Made by a program: the position numbers and the translations under genes. Source: Rhodamnia argentea (taxonomy: Eukaryota > Streptophyta > Magnoliopsida > Myrtales > Myrtaceae). From it: a stretch of DNA of 64,000 bases. Under the pieces are notes generated by a model. It saw only the letters and a program-made list of their open reading frames with translations, searched no databases and had not been told where the DNA came from. Below are positions 1 to 11,469 of this stretch, piece after piece (position 1 is the first letter of the stretch; each line of letters starts with the position of its first letter). The stretch spans positions 18,317,095 through 18,381,094 of the forward strand of contig NC_063160.1 in the NCBI RefSeq assembly GCF_020921035.1. Direction: 5' to 3'.

Positions 1-1848
1 GAACCATTATCATACCCGAGCATTTGGATTTTCTTCCCACTCTGATTCTCAACTAAGGCTTTGAACTTCACAAACACATCAGCAACTTCGGACTTGGCTT
101 TGCGAAAGTAAATCCAGCTCATTCTAGTCATGTCATTTGTGAAAGTAATGAAATACATGCTACCATTGAGAGATGACTCGGACATAGGTCCACATAAGTC
201 TGTGTGGACTAATTGCAGCTTCTCACATGCTCTCCGGCCTCCTCCTTTGAAAGGAAATCTGGCTTGCTTGCCAAGAAGACAAGTTCACGCCTTGTGGAAA
301 TTCCTCCTCCAAACTTGGCAAGTCATCTGCCAAGCTATTCCTCTGCATAAACAACATGTTCTTCCAGTGAACATGTCCAAGCCTTTTATGCCATAGTTCC
401 GCATTTTCTTCTTTGCACTTCAAAGCCATTTGTTGCATTTCATGTGGCTTGAACAAGAAGCGCTTGTCTTTCATTGGCATTCTCGGCACTTCCTTGCTAT
501 CTGCATTATCAATAAGGCATTCCTTTCCTTCAAACTTCACTTTATAGCCCCTCTCAACTAATTGACCAACACTCAACAGATTCTGGTCTATTTTTGGCAC
601 AAAGAGAACATCACTAATTAGCTTCACATCCCGATTTCCTTCAATAGCCACTGTACCCTTCCCTTGCACTTCGATATACCGTCCATTGCCAATTCTGACT
701 TTGGACCTGATCGACTTGTCTAGACTCCTAAACAGCTTCAAATTGCCGGTTATATGATTGGTACTGCCACTATCCACTAGCCATGCATCATTCTCAACGG
801 GAGAACCGGAATAGGAAGCCACAAACAAGCGTTCTTCCTCAATCTCATTCACCGCTATCTGTGCTTCTCCCGCTTGCTGGTGATTGTTCTCTTTGCGGAT
901 TGCTTCTATGTGACCCATCTTGTGACATCCTCTACACTTAGCATCGGGCCTCCTCCAGCATCTAAAGGACCGATGAGTAGTTCCGCCACGGTGTTGACAA
1001 GGCTTCTTGTTCTTCTTCCATTTGCCGGACCCACTAGAACTTCCTTCTTTCGCTGCAAACTTGGAGTCACCTGCATTTCCTTTGGAGTGATTCCATTTCT
1101 TCCCTTTGCCTCCATCATTGAACTTCACTTTAGCTTGCAGTGCACCCTCTACAGGCTCTTCTCTTCTCATCGGTCTTCTTTGCTCTTGTGCCTGCAGGGC
1201 ACTTAACAATTCTGCAAGCTTTATGTCGCCTAAATCTCTTGTATTTTCCATAGAAGCTATGGTGGCTTCAAACTTCTCTGGAAGAGACACCGGGATCTTC
1301 TGAACCAGCCTTTCATCCTTCAAGTCGGTCCCTAAAACTCTGATCTTTTCAGCTATCTCAATCAGCCTATCGTAGTATTCCTTCATTGACTCTGAATCCT
1401 TCATCCGTTGTCTCTCAAACTCCCTTAAGAGATTCAGCACCTTCATGCTTCTTATCTTCTCATCTCCCTCGTATTCATCCTTCAAGTAATCCCATATTGC
1501 CTTTGCAGAATCACATCTCATGATCTTTGTGAAGATATGGGGTGAGACAGAAACATACGAGCAAGACTTTGCCTTGGCCTTCCTTGTGGTTCTCTCTTTA
1601 TGGAACTTTATTTGATTCGAGGTCGGATTGTTTGGAAGCGGAGCAATCTCATAATCATTCTCCACAGCCTCCCATAGATCATGACCCTCCAAGAATGCTG
1701 TCATCTTGACAGCCCAAGCTTGATAATTTTCCCCAGTAAAGACCGGAGTAGCCATTGCAGAGAATCCACTTGATCCCGCCTCCATCGGCTTTGTCTTTGC
1801 GGGCTCGCCTACCCTTACTTCATAGTTTGCGGGCTCGCTTACTCTCAC
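1..1848 (-). pseudogene. copia gag-pol polyprotein, frameshifted and truncated
   Basis: An open frame of 541 codons runs 1848-223. In order it shows a UBN2/gag region (about residues 30-240), a zinc-knuckle region around KCRGCHKMGH, an aspartic protease site (WLVDSGSTNHI) and the pre-integrase region (ELWHKRLGHVHW). The knuckle follows CX2CX4HX4C except that the last Cys is Arg. Near 285-305 the frame slips: the bases between 1 and about 280 continue the integrase core in another frame, with recognisable catalytic-core signatures such as HTDLCGP and ITFTNDMTR. The likely translation start is one of the Met residues near 1785-1755. The frameshift makes this a broken copy. Confidence 0.85.
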
Positions 1849-1870
1849 TTCACAGTCCCTTAAGATCCCA

Positions 1871-1887
1871 CGGATGCTCCGATACCA
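1871..1887 (-). other. Primer-binding site, initiator tRNA-Met type
   Basis: The minus strand reads TGGTATCGGAGCATCCG directly inside the LTR. Plant copia elements normally carry TGGTATCAGAGC here, complementary to the 3' end of initiator tRNA-Met; this copy has one mismatch (A to G) in the core. Confidence 0.8.
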
Positions 1888-1888
1888 C

Positions 1889-2166
1889 TGTTAAAACTAA
1901 TGAACAATTAGCTATCACAATTTTCTGATTGCACAGAGAGAGATGGAATAGAAGACTAAAAACCTTAACTTTTAAAACCATCAAGTACAAGCTTAATAGG
2001 AACCTGTTTTGAACCGCACACAAACGTGAAAAAAAAAAACTGACTTGTTCCACTTCCTAGAAAATAACTAACAAACTAACTACCCAACAAATCAAACTTG
2101 ACTGCAAAACGTAAAAGACTAAAACCACAAGAAAAACAACAGCAAGACTGGGACATAGCTCCAACA
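1889..2166 (-). repeat. 5' LTR of the copia element (278 bp)
   Basis: The segment starts TGTTAAAAC and ends CTCCAACA on the plus strand, so it has the TG...CA ends and short inverted repeat (TGTT/AACA) expected of an LTR. It abuts a primer-binding site with one spacer base. The second LTR lies outside the window, so the outer boundary at 2166 rests on the terminal motif only. Confidence 0.7.
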
Positions 2167-3426
2167 AAAACAACTCAATCGGAGGTGAAGGATTGGTCTC
2201 CCCGTCCACAAATGAGTGGCAATTTGCGGATCAAAAAGGTCAAAATTTCAACGTAGTGCATGTCATTGCCTAGCTAGCCGTTGTTATGCCCTTAATGGCT
2301 CGGTTTGCTAATAGGATTGCACCTGAGATTATCGGGGAGATCGCCAAGAGAGAGCTCAAGTCCGAACCTGTTAGAGTGCGCATGATAATACTTCTGAAAG
2401 TGGATTTCTGCTCCAAAAGTGCTTCTGAAGCGTAAATCCGTTTGGTAATGTAACTTTTGAAGCAGAAATTCATTTGGTAAAAAATTTTACTTTTGAAGTG
2501 AATTTCCACTTCTGAAGTTATTTTTCCCTCAATTTGAGAAGTTTAAAAAAAAAAAAATTTCCAACTCAAGAAGTACTTCTTGCATTACTCTCTTTTTATT
2601 ACGTCTTCACCCACTTTTTGATCATACCCACTTCCGCCAACCCCGCCACTGCGGATCGTCACCGACCGCCGCCCATCATCGACCTCCACCGGTCACTACC
2701 CACGACCATTGCTAACCGCCGACCATCGCTTGCCCCCGCCCACCGCAGATCTCCTTCGGCCGCCACCGGCCGATCACCACCGCTAGCTATCGCGACCTAA
2801 AATTTAGGCTAATGGATTATTAGGTTAATTAAATTAACTAATCTAACTCGGACCCTCCCAAATCCAACCAAATCGCAACTTAAGTTCAATTCATGAAAAT
2901 TATTAAATTGGAGTCGCCATTAATCATTTATGGTAAGTTGATTAGAAACTTTAATAAGATATCGGGAGAAATATCTTATTTCGCGTAACTGAGAGAAAAA
3001 GTGTTCGGAGACTTGGTTACATTAATTTTAAAAAATTAATGCCCTTTCGGTATCAATTTTCATGAAAATCCCTTTTGATCGATAATGCGATTTGATTTTA
3101 ATTTTTTATTTAGGAAAAATGTGATATGAAACCATGCAGCAAAAAAAATGATTTGTTCTTTTTTGATTTTTCAACAATGATAATAAAAAGAAAAGAAATA
3201 AAAAAATTTGAACAAAGATAAATAAAAATGCCCATAATATCTTGTAAATTTCGATTTTCCGAAAATCCTCTCATTCCCAAAGATCTAGGCTAGAGCGAGA
3301 TTTTATCCACCACATCCTCGAGGATTCGAGCTAGTATGCGGATATGTGTATAGAAAAACAATATCCCTTTTGCCAAATGGCAGAACACAAATTTCTATAC
3401 TAAATCACTATCTCTTTCCATAAGAT

Positions 3427-6322
3427 TAGGCATGGCCATGGGCCGTGAACCGCCGATTCCGGTTCATGAACCGGCGGTTCCGGTTCGTGGCCACGATGGA
3501 ATCGCCGATTCCGGGGCAGTTCAAGGCCCGGTTCCAATTTCAAATAAAAAATTATCAATTATTAATTATAGTCAAATTGTACATTACAATCAAATTTGGG
3601 AGGAAAAAAAAGGAGAGGAAATTGGCTTGAACTTAATGAATTATCATTAAGCGCTTATATATTTTCTTGGGGATAGAAGAATCAAAGCCCATGTAATTCT
3701 TTTACCTTTGATAACCCCAACTTACCTCATTGTCAATTGTCGCTACCCGTTGTGGTACCCGTAGCGGTGATATCCCCACTATCATCATTGAAGAATTCGT
3801 CATCTCGATCCAACTCTTGTTGTTGAAATTTAGCCTTTGTCCAATCATGGACACAAGCTTGAGCCTCCACAGCATCCATATTTAATCTTAAACGACGGTC
3901 GTCCAAAATTAATCCTCCAACGCTAAATGTTTATTCAACTACAACTGTTGAAGAAGGGGTTGCTAACATCCGTCTTGCAATGAGAGCCGGGACAGGGAAT
4001 TGGGTTGAATGAGTCTTCCACCACTCCAGAATTTTGAAATATGTGCTGTGTTCGGAATCACGGAACTCAAAAGTAATAGCTAAATAATTTTCTAATTCGG
4101 AAATATTACCTGTTACTCACTTTTGTCTTTTTTGTCTATTAATTAGCAGATTGTACCATCTACTAAGTCTACCACTCTCCTCCCTTTGTAAGCCATTAGG
4201 TTGAGAAGATCCACTATCACCTAAACCATATCTACTACAAAATTCATTATATAATGTTACTATAGCATTTTTAACCTCTACTTGTATAGTTTTAATATAT
4301 CTTGTTTCATTCAAATGTAAGGAATCATAATAATAATCACTCGGATAATCATACAAACCATCTAATTTAGTACATGGATCGAAAACAATAGCAACCAAAT
4401 AAATAAGAGGAATGCGGGCATAATAATGCAGCTATTTTGCTTTCATTACTATAATAGTCGAAGGTAATTGAACATCTTGCTCACATTCACAAAAAATACC
4501 AACAATGTTAACACACTTTATTAAAAATAAATGCGTAGTAGGATAATAAACACCAGATAAAGTATAAGTTGCATCATTAAAAACTTTCAAAAAATCTATT
4601 TTTTTTTTTTGCAAACAGCTCAATCTTGAGGGAGTAAAGTAATTTCAGAAACATTATTTGAAATAAACGTATATAATAAATTTTTATAAGCAAAAGATTG
4701 TTGAAGCAACTCGTAGGTAGAATTCCAACGAATCGGAACATCTTTTGGAAATCTTTTTAGTTTTTGTCCATGTGATTTACAAAATTTGCCCCATTTTTTC
4801 ATAACTTGGGGATGGCTCCATAAAAATTTAATTGCTCTCTTTATTAGGGTGAGAAAAGCCTCAAGAATTCATAAACCATCTTGTACACATAAATTTAAAA
4901 CATAGTAAACACATCTAATGTGAAAAAATTATTCGCCAAAAGAGGGTTTACAAATATTTTCTAAATCGGGAATGGAAGCGGTATTTGACGTGGCATTATC
5001 AAAACCAACTGCAAAAACTTTATTAATCAAATTATATTCTTTTAAAACTTACCTAATTATTCTATAAATATTATTGGCGGTATGCCTTTCATCAAACACT
5101 TGAAATGCAAGTACTCTTTTTGAATGTCCCAATCGTCACCTATCCAATGACATGTGATACCCATATAAGAATGAATTTGCCAAGGATCACTCCAAATAGT
5201 GCTACGTATATGCACACGTCCATTGAAATCCGTAAAAAAGTTTTGCAAAGCCTTTTTTTGTTTTTTATACACCCTAAAAAGTTTGTATTTAAGAGTAGTT
5301 CTCAGAACGGGTTTTGCTTGCAGAGTACATGCGGTGTTGATCAAAAAATTCAAATAAAAATTTTTATCAGTAGTGAAAGGTAAATGTTCAATGGCAATAT
5401 ATTGAGCTAATGTTTCTTTATAAAGTTCATCATTATAACGAAATAAAGGAGGATTGTTAGGATTGGCGTATCCGAAAATTTGTTGTTGCCCGATGTCGAT
5501 CCTCGCTTGCGTTGCATGTTTTTGTGTCAAATGCCGACGGTATGTTCCATAGTCGTTTCTTTTATTAAAATTGTATGATTTCGTACAATATTTACAATTT
5601 ATCTAGTATTTGTCTCCACTTACATGTATCTTGTCAAAGTGTTGTCATAAGTTGGATGTATTCTCCCGGGCCTGCCGTTTCGACTTCTTTACCGTCGACG
5701 TTTCTTTGACGCCGGTAGGAGGATGAAGACTTTCTTGCGTTGGGACGTGCTCGACATTGGGAATATAGTTGATATTATCATCATTATATACCCAACATGT
5801 AAACTCACGAGGATCATATTGATCATGAGGTTGAGGATAATTGGATTCCCACATCCCATCGACATCGGGCTCTTTCCCTTGTCACCAACTCCGCTTCCAC
5901 TTGCTATTTTTTTCAAAAAAATTGAACAGAAAGCCGATTCAGAAAATTGACAGAATTGAGCTGCGATTGAGCGGTTGAGAGAATTTGAGAGAATTGAGAA
6001 TTGACGGAATTTGATAGAATTTGAGAGAAATTGTGAGGAAAAATGAAAGGGGAGTGAATGGTATTTATAGGAAATTTAGAAGCAAAAAAAAAAAAAATGG
6101 GGGGAAGGGTTTATAATTGCAACGGCCATAAGGGGGAGGAGAGAAAGAGCCAACGGCTCTTTCCCCAATTCTCCCTCTATTTTTTTTCTTGGGCCAATTC
6201 CTAATTTTTTGAAATCGGAACCTGCCCGTGAGGGGCCGGGCCGGGCCGATTCCGGTCAACGAGACGGTTCTGGTTCTTCCACAGGCCGGTTCCGGGTTCA
6301 AACCGACCCGTGGCCATGTCTA
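3427..6322 (-). mobile_element. hAT DNA transposon 1 (2.9 kb, degraded)
   Basis: The left terminus is TAGGCATGGCCATGGGCC and the right terminus, complemented, is TAGACATGGCCACGGGTC. An exact 8-bp duplication, CATAAGAT, flanks it at 3419-3426 and 6323-6330, the diagnostic target-site size for hAT elements. The subterminal regions are rich in GGTTCCGG/CCGGAACC motifs. It carries decayed transposase pieces on the minus strand and is inserted in the LTR-type element at 2788-9082. It is related to the better-preserved hAT at 47712-50674 and to the 298-bp derivative at 44976-45273. Confidence 0.92.
3750..5916 (-). pseudogene. hAT transposase remnant
   Basis: Short minus-strand frames at 5916-5645, 5530-5057, 4802-4620, 4623-4432 and 4398-4117 run collinear with the transposase in 47712-50674. 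They hold an N-terminal acidic part (YDPREF), the segment IWSDPWQIHSYMGITCHW, the RWNSTYELLQQSF segment, the TLSGVYYPTTHLFL segment and the FDPCTKLDGL segment. Many stops and frameshifts separate them, so no functional transposase can be made from this copy. A BED-finger region is only faintly recognisable around 5460-5640. Confidence 0.85.
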
Positions 6323-9300
6323 CATAAGATTATGACCGAGGTGTGCAATTTAATTTTCTGACGGGTCTAGACACATAGGGAAGCATATATTATGGACATG
6401 TTTGTTTAAAATTGTGCAAACTTTAGAATAATTAAAAGCAAACAAACATGACAAAAATAAGAGCAAAAGTGAACCAATTGATTGAAATTTCGAAAATTCT
6501 AAGGGGTGGCCGAAATTGTGAAGTGAGGGCCCACCTTTCCTCATGCAAAGCTCAATTTGATTTTGAGAAATTATCCTTAAGATTTGAAAATTTAATTTCA
6601 TGATAATTCTCAAAAATAAGATGAACATCCAATCCGATCAAACCTTATCCTCAAATGAAACAAATTCAGAAAATTCACGAGAGATAAGATAAGATAACAA
6701 CCAAGCAATCCAATCAAATCACATATTAGAGATAACAATCAAGGTCAAGAGTTTATCCATGACATTATACAATTAAGATGTTCTCTAAAATTAGATAACG
6801 TTCAATTCAACTCGATCATTATCCATAACATGAAAAGATCATTAGATAGTCAAAAGATAGAATAATTCAACCAACCATGTGCGAAAGACGACAATCAAAG
6901 ATCATCCACAATGTGCAATTCGGCCAAAGGAGGGGATATATGAAAAAATCAATTTTTAATTCAACAAAATTCTCAATTTTTCAACCAATTCATTTTGATC
7001 ATGAACATTGCTTGAATAAATTTTAGTTTGAGAAAAGATAAATTTCCAATCAAATTTGATCTATTCCCAAAATGTCATGATCCGACCAAATTAATGAACG
7101 AGTTAAGAAAAATCAGAATTTTGTTCCAATATGCTCAGTTTTCAGCCCTTGATTAGAATTGATAAAAAAATGTAATTTTTTGACTTGGATCACAAATCAA
7201 CATACATTCATCAACATCTATGAACGTATATGTATGTTACCAATCAACCAAGCATAAATAGCAACCAAAAAGTTGAGAAAATTACCTTTATCGAGCTAAA
7301 TTCCAGCACGTGCAGAATGTGAGTAATCGCTCAAAAACAACCTCCTTTTAGGCTTGATTCATCGCCAAAATACTCTGATCGATCTAACACAAGTAGCTAC
7401 AAGGTTAAACCTTCAAATAACAACAAAATAGGAGCTAATCAACCTCGATCTGGGGATGAACAGTGGCACCAATTGGAACAGTAGCTAAACTTCGGATGGT
7501 GCATGGAGGATCAAGGTGACGTACGACCGGGCTATTCACGCACGGTGGGACTAAAGCAAAGGATCACATTAGGGGATAGAACATGGGGAAATCTCCGGAC
7601 TCACTCATTCACGAACTAGGCTACAAATCATCGAATATTATTTTGCCTGCATAGAGTGAAATAATAATAAAAAAACACAAGTTGAATCAAATTCGGACAA
7701 ACGCTCGGAACAAGACAAAGCCCACCCCTTGGACTTTGTTAAACTAGATTTCCAGCAACCCCTTTTGGCCGATTACGCATGACTATGAGTCCTCACGATT
7801 TGTCTCTCCATATCGTCGTGTCTCTATGTGCGTACAGTGGGAGGCCTCGTTGAGGGATAGCCGGTCGTCGGGGTTGCTCGCTCAAGTTTCTATGCTCATA
7901 TAGTTCTCGGTGGGGATGGCTTCTCGACCATCGCTGCTAGTCGTAGGTTCAACGAAGGCTAGTGGTGAGATCTCGACATCAAGGACACTCGAGATTCGGG
8001 AACGTCAAAGTTGCTCGGAGAAACTTAACAACGATAGTTGGATGCACTCCACTAACTTCACCGAACGACCTACAAAAAAGAAAGCTTCACGGCATGAACC
8101 GATGTGACCTCCTCATCCTTTTGGGCAATCGAACCCGAAGTTGCTCGGTGTTGAAAGCCATGTCCACATGCACTCCCTCTCTATATGGCTGTATATTCAA
8201 AGTGTGTAGCCTCCAAATCTGGTCATTGTCGTCGTGGATCAAAGAGCAACATCGACAGCTTGTGGAGCAATAGCGGGTTTGTCACGAGCAAGGAGATCAG
8301 CAACTCGTCTTGATGGGATCACTTGGCATGATGCGGGATTCATTGGAGAAGGAGGCGCATCAATAGTTGGAGATATACGATGAGAGAATTTCTTCTCTCT
8401 TCTTACTTCGAGCTCTCTACTCTGTGTGGACTCCAAATGAAGGATTAGCTACCCCATCCCTTGTCCTCTTTTTGCCCACGAACTCCTTTTTACGATGGCC
8501 TCTAGGTGAAGGAGCCCTCACCCTCACTCAAAATCTGCCGTATATCACAATGAATTGGGCTCCTCAACCCTAAGCCATAATGAGGTATTTGTAAACTAAT
8601 ATGACTCGTTAATGATCGTAAGATTAAATTTCTGATCTTCAAGAGTCCGATCCCATTAAAATTCCTCACAACTTCAGCCACAAGAGGGGCTATCATGGGT
8701 TATCCGAATTTCATGCTCTTGGGAGCTTGATCACACACTCTCGGGCTCAAATTGGGCTTTATGAATAATAGACATTAAATTAAAAGCCTTTACAAACTAA
8801 ATGGACTTGAACAAATTAAATTGAGCTTGAAATGGGCCCAAATAACTCACAAAAATTTGGCACACCCCATTGTGGGTTCAGTTGAAAATCTTAGACCGAG
8901 TTCGATTCAACCACCTATTGAAATTAAACTCAATTGACTCATCTCCGACCCTAAGTGCAATGACCGACAAAAAATAAATATGCAATACATAAAAGTTTCT
9001 TTTTATCTATGAGAATTATGACTAACTCTCATTTTATGCTTTAAATGAATGATTTAAGGAAATCAAAATTTAGGTGTCAACACTAGCCGACCATCACCGA
9101 CCTCTGCTGGCTATCGCCGCCAACCACTGTCGACCTCCATCCGTCGTCGCCGCCATGGACCACCGCCGACCTTCGCCATCCGTCACCAACCGCCGACCAC
9201 CGCCCACCGCTAACCTTCGCCGGCCGTGGTCGCCGCTAACCGCCGATCTTTGCCGATCGCGACCGCCTCCAACTGTCTCGCCCTATCGTCAAACATCGGC

Positions 9301-9596
9301 CACCACGCTAGCCATCGTCACCGCGTCATCGTCTCCCGCTTCCGGAGTAAAAAATAAATAATAATTTTTTATTATTAAAAATTAAAAACGTTCAAAAACA
9401 AAGTAGAAATTTTTCGGCCGTCGATAATAATATTTCATTGAATATTTTGTGTTAATAATGTTTCATAAGTAGAAATTTTTAAGCATTACCGAACGAATTT
9501 CTCTAATTAGAAATAATTTCTGGAGTAGAAGTAGAAAAATCAACTTCTAGCCAGAAGTTGATTTCTGAAGCAGAAGTGTTATCATGCACACCATTA

Positions 9597-10960
9597 ACAT
9601 ATCTGATTGAACTCACATTCACTCAAAACCTTAAACTAATGAGTTATGAGCCAATTAGGAGATATTATCTGCTTAACATTATATTAATTTTATGATGTGA
9701 GACTTCTCTAACTCAACTTATACATGCATCTCAACCATCACATGTGCATCTCAACAATTTTTCCCTCACGTGTGAGCTCCAAGATTAGGTTTGCTCTCCC
9801 TTTAATTCAAGTATTATTTTGTACCAATATATATCAACTTGAATCTCCATCAACGTCCATCGAGCCCACATTGCTGCGTCACAACTTCCACCGACCCGAA
9901 AATTGCATTGGTCACCCGATTCCTTCATTGAGACATTTCACCAAACACCGATGCATATTGGGAGTGGGTCAGCAATCAACAATCGGCCTTGATACCATTT
10001 GATGAGAATGTATAGCAGAAGCCCAATACCTTTCCCGGGGTCTTTGAGTGAAAGTGAGTTTGACTGGATATGATAACATGCTTGGACTTGAACTCTCTCT
10101 TGGTGATTTTCCTAGGAAATGTATTGGACTTCTCTTGTACATTCCCATCAAATGGTATCATAGTCGATGATTCGATTCATTAAAATTGTTGAGATGCAAG
10201 TGTGATGGTTGAGATGTACGTGTGAATTGTGTTTGAGAAGTACCACATAGGATAATTAATGTAGTGTTGAACAGTTAATATATCCTAGTTGGCACATAAC
10301 TCATTGGCTTAAGTTTTTGAGTGAAGGTGGGTCCAACTAGATATATTGATAGGCTCGAACTTGAGTTCCCTCTTGTCGATCTCTCCGGATGAAGGTATCG
10401 GACTTCTCTGCGCGCTTCTAACAAATGACATCGGTGTTTGGTGAAATATCTCAAGGAATGAATTTGATGACCAATGCCATTTCCAGGCTGGTGGGCATTA
10501 TGATGACCAACGCGATTTCCAGGCTGGTGGACATTATGGAGGTTAATGGGAATTCAAGTTAGTATATGTTGGTGCAAGATCAATTATAACAAGTCACATA
10601 CTTATATTTCGGAAATACGTAAAGAAAGAAAGAAATTCCATGAGGAAACACTATTGTCGACATGATAACATCTATACGAAATATACGTGTGAGTTGTGTT
10701 AGAGAAGTTTCACATTGGAGAATTAATGTGATGTTGAGTAGTTAATATATCTTAGTTAACCCATAACTCATTGGTTTAAGCTTTTGAGTGTGAAGCGAGT
10801 TGTGTTATAAAAGTCCCATAATGGAGAATTACTGTGGTGTTGAGCAGTTAATATATCCTAGTTGGCCAATAATTCATTGACTTAAGCTTTTGAATGAAGG
10901 TGGATTAAACTGAATATGTTGACGAGCTCGGACTTCTATTACGCGCCCCCAACATTTGTT
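9597..10960. repeat. Foldback and degenerate tandem repeat tract
   Basis: About 150 bp at 9615-9765 is repeated in inverted orientation at about 10185-10330 (shared words include TTGTTGAGATGCA, TGTGATGGTTGAGATG and CATAACTCATT). Nested inside is a second inverted pair built on GATACCATTTGATG, near 9990-10014 and 10137-10160. The 10185-10330 unit recurs in direct orientation, diverged, at about 10690-10790 and 10800-10920 (AGTTAATATATC, CATAACTCATTGG and AGCTTTTGAGTG are shared). TGGTATCATAG near 10155 resembles a retroelement primer site. No protein is recognisable. I read the tract as decayed mobile-element DNA of unknown class. Confidence 0.6.
10466..10537 (+). repeat. Two tandem 36-bp repeats
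   Basis: Two adjacent 36-bp units (10466-10501 and 10502-10537) differ at only a few positions and share the core TTTCCAGGCTGGTGG. The 36-bp length keeps frame, but there is no gene around it. Confidence 0.8.
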
Positions 10961-11466
10961 TCACACCTCTCATGCCTTAATTAAGTAGTGTGTGCAGTGA
11001 CATCGAACAACTAATGAGTACTTTGCTTAGATATAGCAGAGAAGTTTGGTTTTAATCTTTCATGGTTAATGATAGAAAGAGATGCAAGTGACTTGAACTT
11101 GAAGAGGTCATTTTTCCGTGACTTCTGAAGATGGTCATTCTTTGTACAGTTAGCCTCTAACATGAGCTGCAAATTTTTGTGCAATCTATTTAGTTATGGT
11201 CTTTGAGAGTCAATTACAATCTTAAGTTAGACCAATGGTAAATCATTTCGTTGTTGTACCGCCGCAACGAATGCATTTTGCACGGCTTTCGATTGGGAGA
11301 GAGGAAAGAGAAGGGAAAGTAAGGAGTACCAAAGAAAATTGAGGGGGAGGAAACTGGATTTCAAGCACGCGATAATTTTTTTATAATATTATTGATATAT
11401 AATAATTGTGAATTGAGTTTTGATTCTTTTCAAAATGTAGGAAGTATGTAATTTAAGTTGGGCAAC
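10961..11466. other. Intergenic DNA, nothing recognised
   Basis: AT-rich sequence between the foldback tract and the next TIR element. I see no ORF, RNA gene or terminal repeat I can support. Confidence 0.5.
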
Positions 11467-11469
11467 TTA

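Larger units (their letters stand above)
1..2166 (-). mobile_element. Ty1/copia LTR retrotransposon, left part cut by window edge
   Basis: Read on the minus strand, the order is LTR (2166-1889), tRNA primer site (1887-1871), gag, protease and the start of integrase, which leaves the window at base 1. This order of gag, DSG protease, pre-integrase HHCC region and integrase is that of Ty1/copia elements. The outer flank begins with AAAAC at 2167-2171, which may be the target-site duplication, but the other end is outside the window so it cannot be paired. The coding part is frameshifted near 290, so this copy is probably not autonomous. Confidence 0.9.
2788..9082. mobile_element. LTR-type retroelement insertion (probable solo LTR) inside copy A
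   Basis: The right end reads AAATTTAGGTGTCAACA (ending 9082) and the left end reads TATCGCGACCTAAAATTT (from 2788), a decayed form of the inverse, TGTTGACACCTAAATTTT, which is a common plant LTR terminus. Both sides are flanked by CTAGC (2783-2787 and 9083-9087), a 5-bp target-site duplication as made by LTR elements. Near 2900-3010 it contains the GGAGTCGCC...GTGTTCGGAGAC stretch I associate with such LTRs. Without the nested hAT it is about 3.4 kb with no recognisable gag-pol frame, so a solo LTR or non-autonomous element fits best. ORFs at 7910-8436 are short and match nothing I know. Confidence 0.65.
2374..9593. mobile_element. Harbinger/Tourist-like TIR element, copy A, split by later insertions
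   Basis: The left end (GAGTGCGCATGATAATACTT at 2374) and right end (complement TGGTGTGCATGATAACACTT at 9593) form imperfect terminal inverted repeats and are flanked by TTA at 2371-2373 and 9594-9596. The TTA duplication points to the PIF/Harbinger superfamily. Removing the later insertion (2788-9082 plus one 5-bp duplication) leaves about 920 bp, matching copy B at 11470-12381 (912 bp). The two outer parts (2374-2787 and 9083-9593) carry GC-rich CCGCC/CGACC runs that give spurious ORFs. No transposase is visible, so it is non-autonomous. Confidence 0.8.

Noticed and set aside
7910-8436. ORFs of 65-103 codons in the LTR-type element
   Set aside because: No recognisable gag, protease or other domain, and short enough to occur by chance.
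9074-9361. 95-codon Arg/Pro/His-rich ORF
   Set aside because: It is the GC-rich core of Harbinger-like copy A; the start lies across the junction of two elements.
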